Of a stretch of 13,720 nucleotides of DNA, positions 6,660-13,180 are shown piece after piece. Where the stretch lies: assembly GCA_013298415.1 (NCBI GenBank), contig JAAFHN010000020.1:1-13720 (forward strand), in the 5' to 3' direction. The translations under genes were made by a program, and so were the position numbers. Numbering within the stretch: position 1 is the first letter of the stretch; every line of letters begins with the position of its first letter. The notes below the pieces were generated by a model. That model ran no database searches. It saw only the letters and a program-made list of their open reading frames with translations, and was not told the DNA's origin. The stretch is from Comamonadaceae bacterium (GTDB lineage: Bacteria > Pseudomonadota > Gammaproteobacteria > Burkholderiales > Burkholderiaceae_C).

Positions 6660-7559
6660 TTAGGTGTTGCGCGCGATCACGCGCTGCGCGAGCGCAGACA
6701 GCGCGGCCGTGTTGGCAAGGCCGGATTGCGCAAGCGCTGCCTGCGCTTGGTCGTGCAAGCGCCGGGCGTAGGCGAGTGACTCGTCCATGCCGAGAGCCGA
6801 CACATAGGTGGGTTTGCCGCTGGCGGCGTCTTTGCCGGCCGTTTTGCCGAGCGTGGCGGCGTCACCGGTCACGTCCAAGATGTCATCGATCACTTGGAAG
6901 GCCAGGCCGATGGCCCAGCCGTAGTCATTGAGCGCAGCAAGCGCTTGCGCCGAGCCAGGGCCGCAGGCCGCGCCCATCATCACGCTGGCTTGCAGCAGTG
7001 CACCCGTTTTCAGGCGGTGCATTTGGCGCAGCTGCGCCTCATCAAGTTGCTGGCCTACGGCGGCCAAATCGATGGCTTGTCCACCCGCCATGCCTTCGCC
7101 GCCCGCAGCGCGGGCAAGCAGCCTGCAATGCAGCGCTTGAATCGAATCCGGCACCGATGCATCACCAGGCGTGAGCAGCTCAAAAGCCAGGGCCTGGAGG
7201 GCATCGCCGCCCAAAAGCGCAGCGGCCTGGCCAAATTTCACGTGCACCGTGGGTTTGCCCCGGCGCAGCACGTCGTTGTCCATGCAAGGCATGTCGTCGT
7301 GTACCAAGCTGTAGGCGTGGATCAGCTCCACCGCGCAGGCCGCGCGCACAGCAGCCTCCGCCTGACCACCCACAGCTTCGTTTGCCGCCAGCACCAAAAG
7401 CGGGCGCAGCCGCTTGCCGCCATCCAACACGGCATAGCGCATCACCGCGCCCAGACCAGCCGGCGCTTCAGCGGGCACAAATCGATCCAGGGCAGCCTCC
7501 GTGCGGCTGAGTGCACCAGCCTGCCAAGCGTCGAAGTCTTGCGCAGCCAAGGCGCTCAT
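6660..7559 (-). CDS. ispA: (2E,6E)-farnesyl diphosphate synthase
   Basis: Short-chain trans-prenyltransferase of 299 residues that condenses isopentenyl diphosphate with dimethylallyl or geranyl diphosphate to make farnesyl diphosphate, the precursor of quinone side chains and undecaprenyl carriers. Visible motifs are GGKRLRP (47-53), the first aspartate-rich motif DDMPCMDND (88-96) followed by LRRGKPTVH, an allylic-substrate region with GGQAIDL, and the second aspartate-rich motif DDILD (225-229) with GKTAGKD after it. The ATG at 7559 is chosen because it overlaps the xseB stop codon in an ATGA arrangement, a common sign of translational coupling; a longer upstream reading would lie within xseB. 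In many proteobacteria dxs follows ispA; here thrB does. Confidence 0.95.
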   Translation of the reverse strand: MSALAAQDFDAWQAGALSRTEAALDRFVPAEAPAGLGAVMRYAVLDGGKRLRPLLVLAANEAVGGQAEAAVRAACAVELIHAYSLVHDDMPCMDNDVLRRGKPTVHVKFGQAAALLGGDALQALAFELLTPGDASVPDSIQALHCRLLARAAGGEGMAGGQAIDLAAVGQQLDEAQLRQMHRLKTGALLQASVMMGAACGPGSAQALAALNDYGWAIGLAFQVIDDILDVTGDAATLGKTAGKDAASGKPTYVSALGMDESLAYARRLHDQAQAALAQSGLANTAALSALAQRVIARNT

Positions 7560-7807
7560 GCGTCGCCATCCCGAGCGCTTGAGGCTGCCGAAAGGCCGCC
7601 ATCGATCACTCTTACTTGTTCTTCCACGGCTTGGAGTTGGCTTCGGCAATGCTTGAGCAACGCGGCAGCCCGCTTGTATTGGGCGAGCATGTCTTCCAAT
7701 GGGGCAGCGCCCTCTTCCATGCCGTCGGCGAGCTGCTCCAGCTCTTGCAGCGCATCCTCAAAGCTGGGCATGGGCGTGTCGGCTTTGGCGGTTTTGGCGG
7801 CTGGCAT
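7556..7807 (-). CDS. xseB: Exodeoxyribonuclease VII small subunit
   Basis: Small coiled-coil subunit (83 residues, usual size about 80) of exonuclease VII, which with XseA degrades single-stranded DNA. The family signature is clear: SFEDALQELEQLADGMEEG, then PLEDMLAQYKRAAALLKHC and a Q/E-rich helix LQAVEEQV. The ATG at 7807 gives MPAAKTAKADTPMPSFEDA. No good ribosome site precedes it, and an inner ATG (MPSFED) is possible. The stop codon overlaps the ispA start. xseA is not in the window. It is probably the first gene of the minus-strand operon, transcribed away from the Rieske oxygenase gene. Confidence 0.92.
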   Translation of the reverse strand: MPAAKTAKADTPMPSFEDALQELEQLADGMEEGAAPLEDMLAQYKRAAALLKHCRSQLQAVEEQVRVIDGGLSAASSARDGDA

Positions 7808-7867
7808 GCGGGAACTGGGAGAAATGAGGCAGGGGTGTGGCTTACCCCTCATGGAAAGCAGGCCGGG

Positions 7868-7873
7868 ATTGTA
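7868..7873 (-). promoter_or_regulatory. Possible -10 box for the xseB operon
   Basis: TACAAT on the minus strand differs by one base from the sigma-70 consensus and lies about 60 bp before the xseB start codon. No convincing -35 box is seen 16-18 bp upstream. The assignment is tentative. Confidence 0.3.
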
Positions 7874-7899
7874 GGGTGCGCCCGCATCCAGCGAAGCCG

Positions 7900-7905
7900 T
7901 AAAAT
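7900..7905 (+). promoter_or_regulatory. Possible -10 box for the Rieske oxygenase gene
   Basis: TAAAAT on the plus strand, one base from consensus, about 100 bp before the ATG at 8004. No clear -35 box is visible. Together with the minus-strand TACAAT about 30 bp away it would form a back-to-back divergent promoter pair. The rest of the 196-bp gap between xseB and 8004 is GC-rich, with no further recognisable feature. Confidence 0.25.
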
Positions 7906-8003
7906 CCGCTCCCCCGCTTATGCCATCAGACCTCTGAGGCTGGTGGGCCTGGGCCGCTGGCCGCGCGTGGTGCTTTCGCCCCTTGCGGGAGTGTCTGTTT
8001 TTC

Positions 8004-9167
8004 ATGTCAAACCTCAAGCTCGATTTTTCTCAGGCGTGCAGCCAACCGGCTGTGAACGTGTACTTTTCGCCGGAGGTGTTCCAGCAGGAACAAAGCTTGA
8101 TCTTTGATGCCGCGCCACGCTACGCAGGCCACGCGCTCGCCGTACCGCACACCCACGATTTCGCCACTTTGGCCCATGAGCACGATGGCCGAGCGCTGAT
8201 TCGCACCCCGCAGGGCGTGGAATTGGTCTCCAACGTGTGCCGCCACCGCCAAGCCATCATGCTGCGCGGGCGCGGCAATCTGGATGCCGCCTCCGACACC
8301 CGGCCTGGCAGCCTGGGATGTGGCCACGCAGGCGGCCACATCGTGTGCCCGCTGCACCGCTGGACATACAACCCCCAAGGCCAATTGGTGGGCACGCCGC
8401 ATTTCCCGCGCGACCCCGAGCTGAACCTGAAGCGCTACCCGCTGCAAAGCTGGCAGGGCTTGCAGTTTGAAGCGCCGCGCAATGGCGCGCCGCGCGACCC
8501 GCAAGCCGAGCTGGCCCGCCTGGCGGAAATCGCACAAATCGATTTTTCCGGTTACCAGTACCACGGCCACCTGATCCACGATTGCGCCTACAACTGGAAA
8601 ACCTTCATCGAGGTGTATCTGGAGGATTACCACGTAGGCCCCGCGCATCCGGGTTTGGGCAATTTCGTGAGCTGCGAGGATTTGCGCTGGCAATTCAGCC
8701 CGCACCACAGCGTGCAAACCGTAGGCGTGAACCGCGAGCTGGCCGCGCCCGGCAGCGCTGTTTACCAACGCTGGCACCAAGCCGTGAAAGACTACAGCGG
8801 CCAAGATCTGCCCAACATCGGCGCAATTTGGATGACGTACTACCCCACCACGATGGTGGAGTGGTACCCGCATGTGCTGGTGGTGAGCACGCTGCACCCC
8901 GTGTCGCCACAGCGCACGATGAACTTGGTGGAGTTTTTCTACCCCGAAGAAATCGTGGTGTTTGAGCCCGATTTCATTGCGGCCCAGCGGGCGGCTTACA
9001 TGGAAACCGCGCAGGAAGACGACGAAATTGCCCTGCGCATGGATGCTGGCCGTCAAGCCCTGTGGCAACGCGGCGAGAGCGACGCTGGGCCCTACCAAAG
9101 CCCGATGGAAGACGGCATGCAGCACTTTCACGAGTGGTACGGGCAAGCCATGAAGGCCAAGGCTTGA
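8004..9167 (+). CDS. Rieske non-heme iron oxygenase, alpha subunit
   Basis: Probable aromatic-ring-hydroxylating or demethylating oxygenase component of 387 residues, cytoplasmic. The N-terminal Rieske 2Fe-2S domain has ligands CRH (79-81) and CPLH (115-118). The C-terminal catalytic domain has the 2-His-1-carboxylate site: EDYHVGPAH with H210 and H215, and a likely carboxylate at D339 or D340 (QEDDEIA). The two Rieske half-sites are 33 residues apart, about twice the usual 15-17, and the insert holds an extra C106-G-H108 and H112. The ATG at 8004 has GGGAG 12 nt upstream; an in-frame TTG at 7983 is less likely. No reductase, ferredoxin or beta subunit gene is adjacent, so the electron donor and substrate are unknown. 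The EamA transporter gene starts 32 bp downstream and may be cotranscribed. Confidence 0.88.
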   Translation: MSNLKLDFSQACSQPAVNVYFSPEVFQQEQSLIFDAAPRYAGHALAVPHTHDFATLAHEHDGRALIRTPQGVELVSNVCRHRQAIMLRGRGNLDAASDTRPGSLGCGHAGGHIVCPLHRWTYNPQGQLVGTPHFPRDPELNLKRYPLQSWQGLQFEAPRNGAPRDPQAELARLAEIAQIDFSGYQYHGHLIHDCAYNWKTFIEVYLEDYHVGPAHPGLGNFVSCEDLRWQFSPHHSVQTVGVNRELAAPGSAVYQRWHQAVKDYSGQDLPNIGAIWMTYYPTTMVEWYPHVLVVSTLHPVSPQRTMNLVEFFYPEEIVVFEPDFIAAQRAAYMETAQEDDEIALRMDAGRQALWQRGESDAGPYQSPMEDGMQHFHEWYGQAMKAKA

Positions 9168-9199
9168 CCGGATGGCCAGCTGGCTTGGGCTTGCACTGA

Positions 9200-10141
9200 A
9201 TGCAAGCCCTGTGGATGCTGCTCGCCTGCCTCGCCTTTGCGGTGATGGGCGCTTGCGTGAAACATGCTTCGCAGTTTTTCAACAGCGCTGAGCTTGTGGC
9301 TTGGCGCGGCCTGATCAGCATGGTGCTGATTTGGGCCTTTGCGCGCAGCCGTGGCATTGGCATGGCGACAAGCGTGCCTTTCATGCACCTGTGGCGCAGC
9401 TTCATCGGCGTGCTGTCGTTGGGCACTTGGTTTTACGCGATCGCGCATTTGCCGCTGGCAACCGCCATGACGCTCAACTACATGAGCAGCTTGTGGATGG
9501 CGGCTTTTGTGGTGGGCGGCACGCTGTTGCTGGCCTTGAAGCCAGGCGAGCTGGCAGGCGGGGCCGACGCGGTGGGCGCGGCGCAAATGGAAGCACCGCA
9601 GCGTGAGCAGATCGTGATGACTTTGCGGCAACAAGGGCCCTTGCTGGCCACTTTGCTGGTGGGCTTTTTGGGCGTGGTGCTGGTGCTGCGCCCCAATGTG
9701 GCGCAAAGCCAGTGGCTGGCCGGGGTGGTGGGCGTGCTCTCGGGCCTGGGCTCGGCATTTGCCTACCTGCAAGTGATTGCGCTGGGCAAGGTGGGAGAGC
9801 CCGAAGAGCGCACGGTGTTTTACTTTGCAGTTGGCTGCGCGGTAGTGGGTTTTGCCAGCTTGCCCATCACGGGCGTGAGCGCTTGGCCAGGCTGGCAAGC
9901 CGCCGCCTGGCTGCTGCCGTTGGGGGTGTTGGCAAGCATCGGCCAGTGGGCCATGACACGCGCTTACGCAGCCGGTTCAACCTTGCTTGTTGCCAACCTG
10001 CAGTACGCCGGTGTGGTTTTCGCTACCTTGCTCGGCTGGGTGTTTTTCGGCGAAGTGCTACCCTTCATGGCGTGGATGGGCATCGCGCTCGTGATCGGCA
10101 GCGCGGCATTGGCTTCCGTGATTCGCGCCAAGCAGACCTGA
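9200..10141 (+). CDS. DMT-superfamily transporter with two EamA domains
   Basis: Inner-membrane transporter of 313 residues with about ten hydrophobic segments arranged as two EamA halves (about 3-145 and 165-308). The first half starts MQALWMLLACLAFAVMGACVK and includes WRGLISMVLIW, SFIGVLSLGTWFYAIAHLPL and the typical AMTLNYMSSLW. The second half includes LVGFLGVVLVLRP and ATLLGWVFFGEVLPFMAWMGI. Between the halves is a hydrophilic segment (KPGELAGGADAVGAAQMEA) that is longer than in compact family members. Members export or import metabolites, but the substrate cannot be read from sequence. The ATG at 9200 has no strong ribosome site. The gene lies 32 bp after the Rieske oxygenase gene, so the two may share a transcript and possibly a substrate. 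The stop codon lies within a perfect hairpin. Confidence 0.9.
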   Translation: MQALWMLLACLAFAVMGACVKHASQFFNSAELVAWRGLISMVLIWAFARSRGIGMATSVPFMHLWRSFIGVLSLGTWFYAIAHLPLATAMTLNYMSSLWMAAFVVGGTLLLALKPGELAGGADAVGAAQMEAPQREQIVMTLRQQGPLLATLLVGFLGVVLVLRPNVAQSQWLAGVVGVLSGLGSAFAYLQVIALGKVGEPEERTVFYFAVGCAVVGFASLPITGVSAWPGWQAAAWLLPLGVLASIGQWAMTRAYAAGSTLLVANLQYAGVVFATLLGWVFFGEVLPFMAWMGIALVIGSAALASVIRAKQT

Positions 10142-10161
10142 GCCGCGCCGATGCGGCTCAG
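10138..10161 (+). terminator. Perfect hairpin spanning the transporter stop codon
   Basis: CTGAGCCGC (10138-10146) pairs with GCGGCTCAG (10153-10161), a 9-bp perfect stem with a 6-nt loop that contains the TGA stop at 10139-10141. No T-tract follows, so it may act in RNA stability rather than termination. Confidence 0.45.
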
Positions 10162-10173
10162 TCGAGGTCGCAA

Positions 10174-10197
10174 GGTGAAATTTTGGTGAATTTCGCC
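10174..10197 (+). terminator. Second hairpin in the convergent gap
   Basis: GGTGAAATT (10174-10182) pairs with AATTTCGCC (10189-10197), 9 bp with one G-U pair on the plus strand and a mismatch on the minus strand, so it is better formed in the transporter transcript. No T-run follows. Confidence 0.35.
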
Positions 10198-10200
10198 GCA

Positions 10201-10243
10201 CTGTCCTAGTATTTTCTATATTTAATGCTACACATTACATAGC
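10201..10243 (+). repeat. 43-bp intergenic repeat, copy 2
   Basis: Head CTGTCCTAGTATTTTC (10201-10216), identical to copy 3, then a 10-nt AT-rich spacer and the tail GCTACACATTACATAGC (10227-10243). The tail folds through TGCTA/TAGCA if one flanking base on each side is included. It lies in the convergent gap between the transporter and PhoX genes. Confidence 0.8.
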
Positions 10244-10248
10244 AATCA

Positions 10249-10270
10249 TGCAGCGAACTGTTTCGTTGCA
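10249..10270 (+). terminator. Third hairpin in the convergent gap, followed by T-rich sequence
   Basis: TGCAGCGAA (10249-10257) pairs with TTCGTTGCA (10262-10270), 9 bp including one G-U pair and a 4-nt loop. Downstream is CCGTCTTCTTTC, moderately T-rich. This is the best terminator candidate for the Rieske oxygenase-transporter transcript and lies 21 bp beyond the PhoX stop. Confidence 0.45.
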
Positions 10271-10291
10271 CCGTCTTCTTTCAGACCCGAT

Positions 10292-12262
10292 TCACGCGGC
10301 CCCGATCACGCCGCCATCAACCCGCTGCACCACCACCGTGCCGGAGCGGGGTCTGCCATCGGGGCGGAAGTCGGGCCAGTTGCTGAATCGCCTGGGGTTG
10401 GCCGGGTCGCTGCGTTCGCTGGGGGTTTCGCCTGGGTGCTGCACGTTCAAAAACATGGTTTTCATGTCGGGCGTGAACGTGAGGCCGGTGATCTCGCAAT
10501 TCATCGGGCCGCTCAAGAAACGGCGAAATTCACCCGTGCGCACATCGCAGGCCAGCATGCTGTTGTTGCCTGCATGCTTGTACTCGCCCGCGTTCAGGTT
10601 GCGAGCGCTCATGTCGGTTTGCACCCAGAGCAGCCCGCGCGCATCGAACATCAAGCCGTCTGGCGCGGCAAAGGTGTCGCCCACGGTGTTGCCTTTGGCC
10701 TCGGCGCGCTCGTTGCTCGGGTCGCCAGCGAGCACGAGGTGATTCCAGCGGAATTTGAGGGCATCAAAGTCGCCCCCGTCTGTTGGGCCCTCTCGCCAAC
10801 GGATGATGCTGCCCATCGTGTTGTTGGCGCGCGGATTGGCGGCGTCAACCGGTTTGCCCTCGGGCGTGCCTCTGCGCGAGCTGTTGGTGAGCGTGCAGTA
10901 CACCTCGCGGCGGTCTTGGCTCACGGCCACCCACTCGGGGCGATCCATCGGCGTGCCGCCGAGTGCGTCGGAAGCGAACCTGGCTTTGACCAGCACTTCC
11001 CCTTGATCGGCGAATTTGTTGGTTGCTGTGAGTGGGCCTTGGCCGTGCACAAGCGGCAGCCAATCGCCTGATCCGTCTGCGTTGAAGCGGGCAACATAGA
11101 GCGTGCCGTGGTCGAGCAAATCGCGATTGGCCTGCGCGGCGGTCAAGCCGTTGCCAGCGGGCTTGATTTGGTCGCGACTCACAAACTTGTAGATGTACTC
11201 GCCGTGTGCGTCTTCGCCGCTGTAGACCACGGCGCGCTTGTCGGCGGTAACGGCCACCACAGCGCCTTCACGCGCAGCGCGGCCAAGTGCGGTGCGCTTC
11301 ACGGGCGGGCTGCTGGGGTCCATCGGATCGAGCTCCACCACCCAGCCGAATCGGTTGAACTCGTTGGGGTTCACGGTCGCATCAAAACGCTTGTCGTGCT
11401 GCGCCCAGCGCCACCAGCCTTCGGGGGTGATGTTGTAGCGGCGCTGCTCGGGCGTTGGCTTTTGGCCGCCTGCAAAGTTGTCGTGCCAATTTTCCTCGCC
11501 CGACAAATACGTGCCCCAGGGCGTGATGCCGCTGGCACAGTTGCCCAGCGTGCCAAGCACGGTGCGGCCTTCGGGGTCGGCTGCGGTGCGCATCATCGCG
11601 TGTCCAGCGCAGGGGCCTGCGATGCGGTGCTGCGTGTTGGCCGTGACGCGGCGGGCATAGGCGCTGGGGCGCACAGGTTGCCAGCCGTTGGCGCCTTGAG
11701 CGATCTCTACCACGGAGAACCCATGCGCCGCTTGGGCTTTGCGCACTTTGGCAGCTGTCCATGGCACAGCGCCATCGGCGTGCAGCAAGCCGTCATCCAC
11801 GTATTCGTGGTTCGTGACCAGGAGGCCGCGCTTGGAGCCATCGAGCGCGAAGTAGTGCATGCCGTCGTGGTGCATGCCTTGCTGCGCAGCTTGCTCCTCA
11901 GCCGTGTTGCTGCCATCCCACTTGAACGCGGGCATGTTGCCTGAAATGCCCACCGGATCGCCCCAAGCCGTTAGCGCACGCGCCACGTAGCCTTCGGGCA
12001 CTTTGATGCTGTCGGTGGCGTCAATGGGAATGCGCTTGAAGCCCAAAAGCGGGCCGCTTGGCTTGGCAGTAGCGGCCACCGCCTGCGCCTCCGGGGCACT
12101 CGCACAAGCCGACAAGCCCCCAAGCATCGACAGCAGCGCCATGCCCCCAGCACCACCCAACCACTCGCGCCGACTCGGCGTACACAGCTCGCCAATCGGC
12201 GTGTTTTGCGAAGGATTCGCGGTTTGGGCGTGGCTGGGGATGTGTTGAAGGGATGCGGACAT
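10292..12262 (-). CDS. PhoX-family (DUF839) secreted alkaline phosphatase
   Basis: Predicted exported phosphatase of 656 residues, similar to PhoX, a calcium/iron-dependent phosphomonoesterase that frees phosphate from organic esters outside the cytoplasm. The N-terminus has a twin-arginine motif SRREWLG (Arg 31-32) and a hydrophobic stretch. This ends in LSAC (50-53), which also fits a lipobox, so it may be a Tat-exported lipoprotein. Family blocks include GNCASGITPWGTYLSGEENW (the cysteine ligates iron in PhoX), FNRFGWVVELDP, LGRAAREGA, GEYIYKF, MDRPEWVAV, CTLTNSSRRG and PDGLMFDARGLLWVQTD. The ATG at 12262 is chosen because AGGAG precedes it by 9 nt; a TTG at 12301 is rejected. It is downstream of xthA by 84 bp. 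No Pho box was recognised. Confidence 0.9.
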   Translation of the reverse strand: MSASLQHIPSHAQTANPSQNTPIGELCTPSRREWLGGAGGMALLSMLGGLSACASAPEAQAVAATAKPSGPLLGFKRIPIDATDSIKVPEGYVARALTAWGDPVGISGNMPAFKWDGSNTAEEQAAQQGMHHDGMHYFALDGSKRGLLVTNHEYVDDGLLHADGAVPWTAAKVRKAQAAHGFSVVEIAQGANGWQPVRPSAYARRVTANTQHRIAGPCAGHAMMRTAADPEGRTVLGTLGNCASGITPWGTYLSGEENWHDNFAGGQKPTPEQRRYNITPEGWWRWAQHDKRFDATVNPNEFNRFGWVVELDPMDPSSPPVKRTALGRAAREGAVVAVTADKRAVVYSGEDAHGEYIYKFVSRDQIKPAGNGLTAAQANRDLLDHGTLYVARFNADGSGDWLPLVHGQGPLTATNKFADQGEVLVKARFASDALGGTPMDRPEWVAVSQDRREVYCTLTNSSRRGTPEGKPVDAANPRANNTMGSIIRWREGPTDGGDFDALKFRWNHLVLAGDPSNERAEAKGNTVGDTFAAPDGLMFDARGLLWVQTDMSARNLNAGEYKHAGNNSMLACDVRTGEFRRFLSGPMNCEITGLTFTPDMKTMFLNVQHPGETPSERSDPANPRRFSNWPDFRPDGRPRSGTVVVQRVDGGVIGAA

Positions 12263-12271
12263 GGCGAATTG

Positions 12272-12276
12272 CTCCT
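12272..12276 (-). promoter_or_regulatory. Ribosome binding site fixing the PhoX start
   Basis: AGGAG on the minus strand, 9 nt before the ATG at 12262. It is the strongest Shine-Dalgarno seen in the window and favours this start over the in-frame TTG at 12301. Confidence 0.7.
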
Positions 12277-12346
12277 GAGACTGAGCGTGCGAGAGGCTCA
12301 AGCCGCCATTGTGGCCGCTGCAATGCCAGTTGGCCTGTGAGGCAGC

Positions 12347-13123
12347 CTACCCCAGCGTCATCACCACCGGCGTATGGTCGCTCGGGCGCTCTAGCTTCCG
12401 GGGGGCTTTATCGATGATGCAGCCCGTGACCAAGGGCTTCAGGGCGTCGCTGGCGAGCACGTAGTCAATGCGCATGCCCTGGTTTTTGCGGAAGGCGAGC
12501 ATGCGGTAATCCCACCAGGAATAGTGCTTCGCGCTGTCTTCAAACATGCGAAAGCTGTCGTGCAGGCCGAGCGCGAAGAGGGCTTGCAAGTGGTGGCGCT
12601 CTTCTTCGGTGTGGTGGATCGTGTCTTTCAAGCCCACGGGATCGAAGGTGTCGCGGTCGTCGGTGGTGATGTTGAAGTCGCCCATCAGCACGAGCCTTGG
12701 GTGCGCAAGCAACTCCTCACGCAGCCAATCGCTCAGCGCGCGCAGCCAGCTCATTTTGTATTCAAACTTGTCGGTGCCCGGCGCTTGGCCGTTCACAAAG
12801 TAGCCGTTCACCACCCGAATCGGGCCATAGGCGGACTCCACCGTGGCCGCGATCACGCGGGCTTGCTCATCGGCAAATCCTGGGATGTTGCGCTGCACAT
12901 CGGCTGCAGGCATGCGGGTGAGCAAGGCCACGCCGTTGTAGGTTTTTTGGCCGAAGGCCTGGGCTTGGTAGCCCGCCGTCGCCAGCGCTTCAAACGGAAA
13001 TTTGTCGTCGGTGAGTTTGAGCTCTTGCAGGCCCAGCACGTCCACCGGGTTGGCCTCCAGCCATTGCAGCAGGTGCGGCAGCCGCACACCGAGGCTGTTG
13101 ACGTTCCAAGTGGCGAATTTCAT
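12347..13123 (-). CDS. xthA: Exodeoxyribonuclease III / AP endonuclease
   Basis: Cytoplasmic DNA repair nuclease of 258 residues of the exonuclease III type, which cleaves 5' to abasic sites and removes blocked 3' ends in base excision repair. The endonuclease/exonuclease/phosphatase fold motifs are complete: WNVNSL with N7, LQELKL with catalytic E34, a GYFVNG stretch, GDFNI with D149 and N151, WWDYR, RIDYVL, and SDHTPVV with D249 and H250. These match the known E. coli Xth residues in order and spacing. The ATG at 13123 has AGAGGG 10 nt upstream, which touches the first bases of repeat copy 3. The PhoX gene follows after 84 bp on the same strand. The paralogue ExoA cannot be fully excluded by eye, but the family is certain. 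Confidence 0.93.
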   Translation of the reverse strand: MKFATWNVNSLGVRLPHLLQWLEANPVDVLGLQELKLTDDKFPFEALATAGYQAQAFGQKTYNGVALLTRMPAADVQRNIPGFADEQARVIAATVESAYGPIRVVNGYFVNGQAPGTDKFEYKMSWLRALSDWLREELLAHPRLVLMGDFNITTDDRDTFDPVGLKDTIHHTEEERHHLQALFALGLHDSFRMFEDSAKHYSWWDYRMLAFRKNQGMRIDYVLASDALKPLVTGCIIDKAPRKLERPSDHTPVVMTLG

Positions 13124-13137
13124 GTGTTTTTTGCCCT

Positions 13138-13180
13138 CTGTCCTAGTATTTTCTTAATCTCACGCTACTAAATATGTAGC
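13138..13180 (+). repeat. 43-bp intergenic repeat, copy 3
   Basis: Head CTGTCCTAGTATTTTC (13138-13153), identical to copy 2, a 10-nt spacer, and tail GCTACTAAATATGTAGC (13164-13180) with a perfect 5-bp stem. The DUF4337 stop codon (13168-13170, minus strand) lies inside the tail, and the head borders the xthA ribosome site. Confidence 0.8.

Noticed and set aside
5558..6931. Long plus-strand open frame opposite thrB and ispA
   Set aside because: It crosses two certain genes and their gap, with Arg/Ala/Gln-rich low-complexity translation. It is a product of high GC content.
7808..8017. 70-residue N-terminal extension of XseB
   Set aside because: XseB is normally about 80 residues, and the extension is unlike the family and covers the divergent promoter region.
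8007..9146. Long minus-strand open frame opposite the Rieske oxygenase
   Set aside because: The plus strand has complete Rieske and iron-binding motifs; the antisense frame has none.
3956..13180. The 43-bp repeats as CRISPR repeats or integron attC sites
   Set aside because: They are kilobases apart with ordinary genes between, have no array structure, and show no cas or integrase gene or attC core sites.
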